A stretch of DNA of 7,754 nt from CAZDGK01 sp964505035 (lineage in GTDB: Bacteria > Patescibacteriota > Saccharimonadia > UBA4664). The notes beneath the pieces are model-generated. The model had not been told where the DNA came from and did no database searches. It was given only the letters and a program-made list of their open reading frames with translations. The translations under genes and the position numbers were made by a program. Of this stretch, positions 4,151 to 7,754 are shown in pieces (positions within the stretch are counted from its first letter, which is position 1; each line of letters begins with the position of its first letter). The stretch lies in NCBI GenBank assembly GCA_964505035.1, contig CAZDGK010000047.1, forward strand, positions 1 through 7,754, read 5' to 3'.

Positions 4151-4849
4151 ATGAGGACCATTCTATTCATCCATCGCTCCGTCGGCCGCAATCTCCTACG
4201 AGACGGCCAGCTGCGCCAGCTGCTAGCCCAAGCTCCTGCCACCTCTGACATCCAGCTAGACGACTATGATGGCAACACCGGCCTGATCACCGCCGGCCAT
4301 CCCGGTACCCCTCCCAGACGCCTAATTCTTCCCGGCCGCAATACCAACCCAGACAACCTACTACGCTTCTTCACTGGCGAACTGCCAGCCGAGCTGGCCA
4401 AAGTCCGCAGCTACCAGACGATTATCGTCAAATCCTGCTATCCCAATAGCGCCATCACCAGCGATCAAGCGCTGGCCAATATCCAGGAAACCTACCGCCA
4501 GCTGGCCAAAACCTTTGCCGCTCGGCCGCAGCAACAGCTCATCATCATGACCAGCCCGCCATTGCGGCCAGAGCGCACCAACCAGCAGCAGGCTGGCCGC
4601 GCGCACCACCTAGCCGACTGGCTCATGCGAGGCCAGTGGGGTCCCAATGTGGCCGTATTCGACCTGCACAGTCTGCTGGCCGAGTCCACGAACCCCCATG
4701 CCGGAATGCTAGCCGCTCCGTACCGCCGTCTCTGGCCTTGGGACAATCACCCCAACCCCCTCGCCTCTCGCACGGCCGCTGAGGCTCTGGCTAAGCTGCT
4801 GGCGCGGCTGGAGGTGCCGGCTTCTCCGGCATCGCAGCCTGCTCATTAG
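4151..4849 (+). CDS. SGNH/GDSL hydrolase-like protein
   Basis: A 232-aa protein from ATG 4151. The upstream TTG at 4139 is rejected because it lies right after the -10 box, before the likely +1. The N-terminus ILFIHRSVG (4-12) has the strand-Ser-Gly layout of SGNH block I, with S10 the candidate nucleophile. IIVKSCYPNSAI (about 91-102) resembles the 'KSC.PNS' segment of SGNH-like esterase families, and WDNHPN near the end (D198, H200) fits the catalytic Asp-x-His block. No signal peptide is present, so it would be cytosolic; substrate unknown. The near-leaderless mRNA has no ribosome binding site. The last 59 bp, encoding an Ala/Pro/Ser tail, overlap the end of the opposite-strand receiver gene. 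SGNH assignment is by motif only. Confidence 0.75.
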   Translation: MRTILFIHRSVGRNLLRDGQLRQLLAQAPATSDIQLDDYDGNTGLITAGHPGTPPRRLILPGRNTNPDNLLRFFTGELPAELAKVRSYQTIIVKSCYPNSAITSDQALANIQETYRQLAKTFAARPQQQLIIMTSPPLRPERTNQQQAGRAHHLADWLMRGQWGPNVAVFDLHSLLAESTNPHAGMLAAPYRRLWPWDNHPNPLASRTAAEALAKLLARLEVPASPASQPAH

Positions 4850-5270
4850 GAGCCACCGCTTCCAGTGTCATAGGAGCCTCCACCGCGGCTCCGGATGCCG
4901 CCGGAGCAGCCACCAGCTTGCCTACATATTCCACCAACTGCCTAGGCTCCGTGTCGGCCTTACTCAGGTAGTCGATCACACCCAGCTGCTTAGCTTCTTC
5001 CACTACCTTGGGGCTGTCAATCGCGCTCAGCGCCACTACCTTAGTCTGCGGGCAATTCACCCGTACGTCGTATTGGCGCAGAAAATCCAGACCGCTCATC
5101 CCCGCCATCATCATGTCCAATAGGATCACGTCGTATGATCGCTCCTGCACCCGCACCATCGCCTCTGCCCCGCTCATCGCCTGCCCCACCTCATAGCCAG
5201 CGCGCTGCAGTGCAAATGCATTCATTTCGCGGATCGTACCGTCATCTTCTACCAGTAATACACTAGCCAT
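4791..5270 (-). CDS. Stand-alone CheY-like response regulator receiver with Ala/Pro-rich tail
   Basis: A 159-aa protein; residues 1-119 are a complete receiver domain. Acidic pocket E8-D9-D10, phospho-acceptor D52 (in VILLDMMMAGMSG), switch S82 (VVALSAID) and K104 (YLSKAD) are all present. No DNA-binding output domain follows; residues about 120-159 are an Ala/Pro/Glu low-complexity tail (AAPAASGAAVEAP and similar), perhaps a flexible linker or partner-binding segment. ATG 5270 has GGCGGAGAG just upstream and lies 14 bases after the foldase stop, so it is probably co-transcribed. The cognate kinase is not in the window. The tail end overlaps the convergent SGNH-like gene by 59 bp. Confidence 0.92.
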   Translation of the reverse strand: MASVLLVEDDGTIREMNAFALQRAGYEVGQAMSGAEAMVRVQERSYDVILLDMMMAGMSGLDFLRQYDVRVNCPQTKVVALSAIDSPKVVEEAKQLGVIDYLSKADTEPRQLVEYVGKLVAAPAASGAAVEAPMTLEAVAPNEQAAMPEKPAPPAAPAA

Positions 5271-5284
5271 TCTCTCCGCCTTCG

Positions 5285-6385
5285 CTAAACCTTAATGAGA
5301 TACTTCGTCTTGGCCTTATTCAACTGGTCCTGGAAGTACTGGTCGTAATCGATCGTCTCAATCAAGATGTGCGATGCCTGGGCGCTGTCGCCATTCTTGG
5401 CAGTCACCTTGATAATCTCGAAGCCGTATTTCGTCTGCACCAGGTCGGACACCTGACCAGGCTGTAGCGCATCCACTGCCTTCTGCAACTCATCCGGCAG
5501 CTGACCCTTGGTAAAGCTACCCAGGTCACCGCCAGACGAAGCGTCCGACGCCTGCGAGTATTGCTTGGCCAGAGCCGCAAAGTCGCCACCCTGCTGGATC
5601 TTGTTTAGCACATCCTGTGCCTTGGCCTTGGCCTGCGCGGCCACCGCCGGATCCGACGTCACCTTGTCCTGCAGCTTCTGGGCTAGCAGTTGCTTGCGCA
5701 CCACACTCCGCAGATCCGACAGATCCCAGTTGTAAATCTGCTTCAGCGTCTTCAGCAACGTTTCCTTACCGCCATAGCGGTTGTAGAGGTCGTTTACGAG
5801 GTCATTGACCTCCTTGTCCGACACCGTCACCTTCTTCTGATGAGCCAGCTGAGCAGTCACTTCGTCAGCCTTTAGCTTCTCCAGAGAGTGCTGGCGAATA
5901 TCCGATAGCATCTTCTTGCCATCCGCCGAGTTAAAGTCCACCGCCGGCTGGTTATTGAGCTTGGCATTGTTTTGGTATGCCCGCTTGTTGGCATCTACAT
6001 CAAACAGGTATTCACTGTAGCGCACGAACCCGCCATTCACTTCCTCAACCGGGTACGGCACAACCTCGCTCACCATCCGCACTACCGCGCTCTCGCTCTT
6101 GTAGACGTAGATCAGCACGCCAAACGCCAGCAAAGCCAGCGCCAATAAGATAGCTACACCGGCGCCAATCTTGATCGCCATATCCTTGCTCATGTGCCAC
6201 TCGCGCTTGGCCTTAAACTCCGCCACTGCCACTTCCGGCTTGGCGCCAATCTTGGTCTCGCTTTTGGCCGGCTTGGGTTCCTTTGGCTCGGGCTTGTCAG
6301 TCACCTCGGCTGCCTCAGTCGGTTCCGGTTCAGGCTGCGTCGTCTCGGGCTGGACCGGCTCCAGCTCCTCTTTCTTCTTCGGCAA
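5285..6385 (-). CDS. Membrane-anchored PpiC/parvulin-type peptidyl-prolyl isomerase (foldase)
   Basis: A 366-aa protein starting at TTG 6385, seven bases after AAAGGAG. Residues 1-65 are a Pro/Glu/Lys-rich cytosolic segment, 71-95 one transmembrane helix, and 100-245 a helical SurA/PrsA-type chaperone region. Residues about 251-327 carry the parvulin core: GGDFAALAKQYS (267-278), GGDLGSF (285-291), LQPGQVSDLVQTKYGFEIIKV (307-327). The strand motif ASHILIET, which normally opens the parvulin fold, is found after the core at 337-344. It would fold secreted proteins outside the membrane. The anchor and long inner tail differ from lipoprotein PrsA and periplasmic SurA. It lies 41 bases after the PH gene and 14 before the receiver, implying one operon. 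Confidence 0.9.
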   Translation of the reverse strand: MPKKKEELEPVQPETTQPEPEPTEAAEVTDKPEPKEPKPAKSETKIGAKPEVAVAEFKAKREWHMSKDMAIKIGAGVAILLALALLAFGVLIYVYKSESAVVRMVSEVVPYPVEEVNGGFVRYSEYLFDVDANKRAYQNNAKLNNQPAVDFNSADGKKMLSDIRQHSLEKLKADEVTAQLAHQKKVTVSDKEVNDLVNDLYNRYGGKETLLKTLKQIYNWDLSDLRSVVRKQLLAQKLQDKVTSDPAVAAQAKAKAQDVLNKIQQGGDFAALAKQYSQASDASSGGDLGSFTKGQLPDELQKAVDALQPGQVSDLVQTKYGFEIIKVTAKNGDSAQASHILIETIDYDQYFQDQLNKAKTKYLIKV

Positions 6386-6426
6386 AACACACTCCTTTAC
6401 TGGGCCACTGCCCTATAAAAGCCATG

Positions 6427-6990
6427 CTACCTTACTTGTCGTGGCTTGTCGATCACCGGCACGTTCCCGCCACCAGCTTCCCGTACCGCTTCCAATATCC
6501 TGCGGTGGACATCTGTCGGATGATAAATCGTCGGCATTACAAAGTCACCCATAATGGTCTGCGCCGTGATCTCACCGAACCCAAACATCACCGCTTGCAG
6601 CCCGTTGATGTGATAGTTCACGTTATAAATCTTATCCAGCTGCCACTCATCCACCGACCGGTCAAAGAACCCTTTCTGGTGAATCACCACGATCCGCCGG
6701 TTAGTCAGGATATACACGCTGTAGTACCACCCCACCCAGCGATGGAACCACCACACCGCCACCACCAGCGGCACGATGATCAATATCTTGCCAAACAGCC
6801 ACATCATCCAGGGCGTCTCGTGCACCGTCACAAAGTCAAACGGCAACACCGCCAGCGTAATCGCGCACAGACCAAAGATGAGCTGCTTGCGCATCACCAG
6901 CGGATGCTGGCGAAAGATAAACTTAACCGTCTCGTCATCATGCTGGCCGGGAAATTCCCGCCGCACCTTGGGCTCACCGTGACTGCTCAT
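6427..6990 (-). CDS. Bacterial PH-domain (bPH2/YdbS-like) membrane protein, leaderless
   Basis: A 187-aa protein. Two hydrophobic segments, about 36-52 (QLIFGLCAITLAVLPF) and 62-83 (MMWLFGKILIIVPLVVAVWWF), precede a PH-like domain. That domain begins YSVYILTNRRIVVIHQKGFF (90-109), a hallmark of the bacterial bPH2 family. It continues WQLDKIYNVNY and FGFGEITAQTI, and ends with a helix (DVHRRILEAVREAG). Function in this family is poorly known; membrane stress or envelope roles are suggested for relatives. The start ATG 6990 is chosen because a perfect TATAAT on this strand ends six bases before it; a longer frame to GTG 7035 would begin upstream of the promoter. It heads the operon with the foldase and receiver genes. 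Confidence 0.88.
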   Translation of the reverse strand: MSSHGEPKVRREFPGQHDDETVKFIFRQHPLVMRKQLIFGLCAITLAVLPFDFVTVHETPWMMWLFGKILIIVPLVVAVWWFHRWVGWYYSVYILTNRRIVVIHQKGFFDRSVDEWQLDKIYNVNYHINGLQAVMFGFGEITAQTIMGDFVMPTIYHPTDVHRRILEAVREAGGGNVPVIDKPRQVR

Positions 6991-6996
6991 ACCCAC

Positions 6997-7002
6997 ATTA
7001 TA
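6997..7002 (-). promoter_or_regulatory. -10 box of the minus-strand operon, leaderless start
   Basis: Perfect TATAAT read on the minus strand (7002 to 6997), six bases (GTGGGT) and then ATG 6990. No TGn and no clear -35. Geometry is identical to the 1618 gene. Confidence 0.75.
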
Positions 7003-7010
7003 GCTTATGC

Positions 7011-7034
7011 TGGGCATACGTTGCCCTTTGGGCA
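7011..7034. repeat. Three TGGGCA/TGCCC half-sites between the divergent promoters
   Basis: TGGGCA (7011-7016), inverted TGCCC (7022-7026) and TGGGCA again (7029-7034). The first two form a GGGCA-N5-TGCCC inverted repeat; the middle one overlaps the -35 TTGCCC of the rightward promoter. This could be an operator acting on both promoters; low confidence. Confidence 0.35.
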
Positions 7035-7048
7035 CAATATGATATAGT
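7021..7048 (+). promoter_or_regulatory. Promoter of the 7106 gene
   Basis: TTGCCC (7021-7026), a 16-base spacer and TATAGT (7043-7048) with TGA before it (extended -10). Predicted start about 7055, some 65 bases from the divergent leaderless start. Confidence 0.7.
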
Positions 7049-7053
7049 TACAA

Positions 7054-7076
7054 AGCTCTAGGTAAGACGCCTAGCT
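7054..7076 (+). promoter_or_regulatory. 5' leader hairpin of the 7106 gene
   Basis: CTAGG (7058-7062) pairs with CCTAG (7070-7074) around a 7-base loop. An alternative adds AGC/GCT at the base with a two-base bulge. It lies at the expected 5' end, like the hairpins at 19, 537, 1168 and 2027, but its loop differs. Confidence 0.4.
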
Positions 7077-7105
7077 GCAGCCACCATCGAGAGAGAGGCC
7101 ACAGG

Positions 7106-7612
7106 GTGACAACTCAGGTTACCGGCACTCCCGTGAAGGAGTGGGCTAGAGCCAACCAGCCCAGCAATGAGCTGTTCTGGGCCAAAGGCTACTGGGAGCA
7201 GATTTCCTTCATCAGCCAGGTCGTCCCCCGCATCCTGACCACTGACCATTCCGATCGCGAATCGATCCGCTCTGGCATCACGGTCATCTCAACGCACCTG
7301 TCCAAGTCAGTCCGCCTGCCAGTCTTCCGGCTCGTCCTGCCCGATGGCACCATCGTCATCCTGCGGTACAACTTCTACGACTGGAAGGTATCGGTCAGCT
7401 CGCCACGGGATATCGAGGCCAACTTCATGGGTCTTTTCAATCCCAACGAGCAGATCGACCCGGTGTATTGCGAGGGCTTTCCTGAGGAGCTGGTCTACGG
7501 GCCGCACGCACTCAACCGGCGCCAGTTCACCTTCGAACTGCCTCCCGGCACCAACCACCTCTTCACCTTCTTCTGGCTCTTCACTCACCAGGTTCTCCTG
7601 GCTAGCCGCTAG
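7106..7612 (+). CDS. Hypothetical protein, 168 aa
   Basis: Starts at GTG 7106, seven bases after GAGAGG (7093-7098). No signal peptide or membrane helix. Predicted parts by eye: a helical N-terminus (about 10-58, PVKEWARANQ through SGITVISTHLSKS), a beta hairpin RLPVFRLVLPDGTIVILRYNFYDWKVSVSS (about 70-99), and an aromatic C-terminus HLFTFFWLFTHQVLLASR (151-168) that could be an amphipathic helix. The hairpin with 'DGT' turn and aromatic strand is the most distinctive part. I recognise no family and assign no function. Single-gene unit with its own promoter, leader hairpin and terminator, immediately upstream of the tRNA gene. Confidence 0.8.
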   Translation: MTTQVTGTPVKEWARANQPSNELFWAKGYWEQISFISQVVPRILTTDHSDRESIRSGITVISTHLSKSVRLPVFRLVLPDGTIVILRYNFYDWKVSVSSPRDIEANFMGLFNPNEQIDPVYCEGFPEELVYGPHALNRRQFTFELPPGTNHLFTFFWLFTHQVLLASR

Positions 7613-7618
7613 AAGACG

Positions 7619-7658
7619 AGGCGCACGGCCCTCCGGGGTACGGCGCCTTTCTATTTTT
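7619..7658 (+). terminator. Intrinsic terminator after the 7106 gene, fused to tRNA promoter
   Basis: AGGCGC (7619-7624) pairs with GCGCCT (7643-7648); the 18-base interior contains an additional CCC/GGG pairing. The tail is TTCTATTTTT, whose last T is also the T of the tRNA gene's TGC extended -10. Confidence 0.75.
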
Positions 7659-7666
7659 GCTATAAT
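7658..7666 (+). promoter_or_regulatory. Extended -10 promoter of the tRNA gene
   Basis: TGC plus perfect TATAAT (7661-7666). The predicted start about 7673 leaves a five-base 5' leader to be removed by RNase P. Confidence 0.75.
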
Positions 7667-7677
7667 CCATCAAGTCC

Positions 7678-7753
7678 GCCCCGGTAGCTCAGCGGATAGA
7701 GCGCCTCCGTCCTAAGGAGGGCGTCGTAGGTTCGATTCCTACCCGGGGCACCA
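7678..7753 (+). tRNA. tRNA-Arg(CCT) with encoded CCA
   Basis: Complete cloverleaf of 76 bases. The 7-bp acceptor stem pairs GCCCCGG (7678-7684) with CCGGGGC (7743-7749). The D arm is GCTC/GAGC, and the anticodon stem CCTCC/GGAGG has loop GTCCTAA. The anticodon CCT (7711-7713) reads AGG. The T arm is GTAGG-TTCGATT-CCTAC. The discriminator A7750 is followed by an encoded CCA (7751-7753), so the 3' end does not depend on tRNA nucleotidyltransferase. Confidence 0.97.
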
Positions 7754-7754
7754 G

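Noticed and set aside
6401..6420. Separate promoter and leader hairpin for the foldase gene
   Set aside because: Only a 4-of-6 TATAGG and a 4-bp GGGC/GCCC stem; too weak to call, and read-through from the PH gene suffices.
6991..7035. GTG start at 7035 for the PH-domain gene
   Set aside because: It would precede the gene's own TATAAT; conserved residues begin well after ATG 6990.
6283..7047. 254-aa plus-strand frame, rich in His, Pro and Arg
   Set aside because: It lies antisense to the foldase start and the PH gene, both with clear domains; composition is typical of a shadow frame.
1..7754. Alternative genetic code (UGA as Gly, as in some CPR)
   Set aside because: TGA ends the genes at 468, 2013 and 4078 exactly where domains and terminators expect a stop.
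1..7754. CRISPR array or transposon ends
   Set aside because: No regularly spaced direct repeats, terminal inverted repeats or transposase-like frames were seen.

Overview
The window is GC-rich bacterial DNA with very short intergenic gaps. UGA, UAG and UAA all act as stops, so there is no sign of UGA recoding. Several traits suggest, but do not prove, a member of the Patescibacteria/CPR. There are many short orphan proteins. Gene control is compact, with extended -10 promoters and some leaderless genes. A membrane-anchored parvulin carries a long charged cytosolic N-terminus and an ASHILI motif at its C-terminus. Nothing here gives a firm taxonomic anchor. There is no transposase, integrase, CRISPR array or rRNA.

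Left part (1-3126): a run of seven small plus-strand genes, most of them a nearly self-contained transcription unit with its own -10 box, short leader, one ORF and usually an intrinsic terminator. Products are an anchored beta-rich protein, three orphan proteins (163, 114 and 95 aa), two VOC/glyoxalase-fold proteins and a 48-aa TTG-started protein with two membrane segments.

Middle (3156-4849): a 59-aa hydrophilic orphan sits two bases upstream of a PlsC-like acyltransferase with an altered motif III. A strong terminator follows, then a nearly leaderless SGNH/GDSL-like protein. The end of that gene overlaps, tail to tail, a minus-strand gene.

Right part (7002-4791, minus strand): a probable operon of three genes: a leaderless bacterial-PH-domain membrane protein, a membrane-anchored PpiC-type foldase, and a stand-alone CheY-like receiver with an Ala/Pro tail. 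A divergent promoter region then leads to an orphan 168-aa gene (+). Its terminator runs directly into the extended -10 of a complete tRNA-Arg(CCT) with encoded CCA.

The most interesting signal is in the RNA leaders. Two unrelated genes (starts 1212 and 2071) have leaders that align without gaps over the 45 nt before ATG, with 30 of 45 identical. Both have the same 7-bp stem/5-nt loop at the expected 5' end. Two more genes (starts 58 and 582) have a comparable 5'-terminal hairpin, with loops ATCCG and ATCCT against ATCGT at gene 1212. Other genes in the same window have essentially no leader (starts 1618 and 6990). This looks like two contrasting leader classes, and the hairpin class may be a small undescribed 5'-UTR element. 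Promoter, leader and terminator calls are read by eye from sequence patterns and were not computed.
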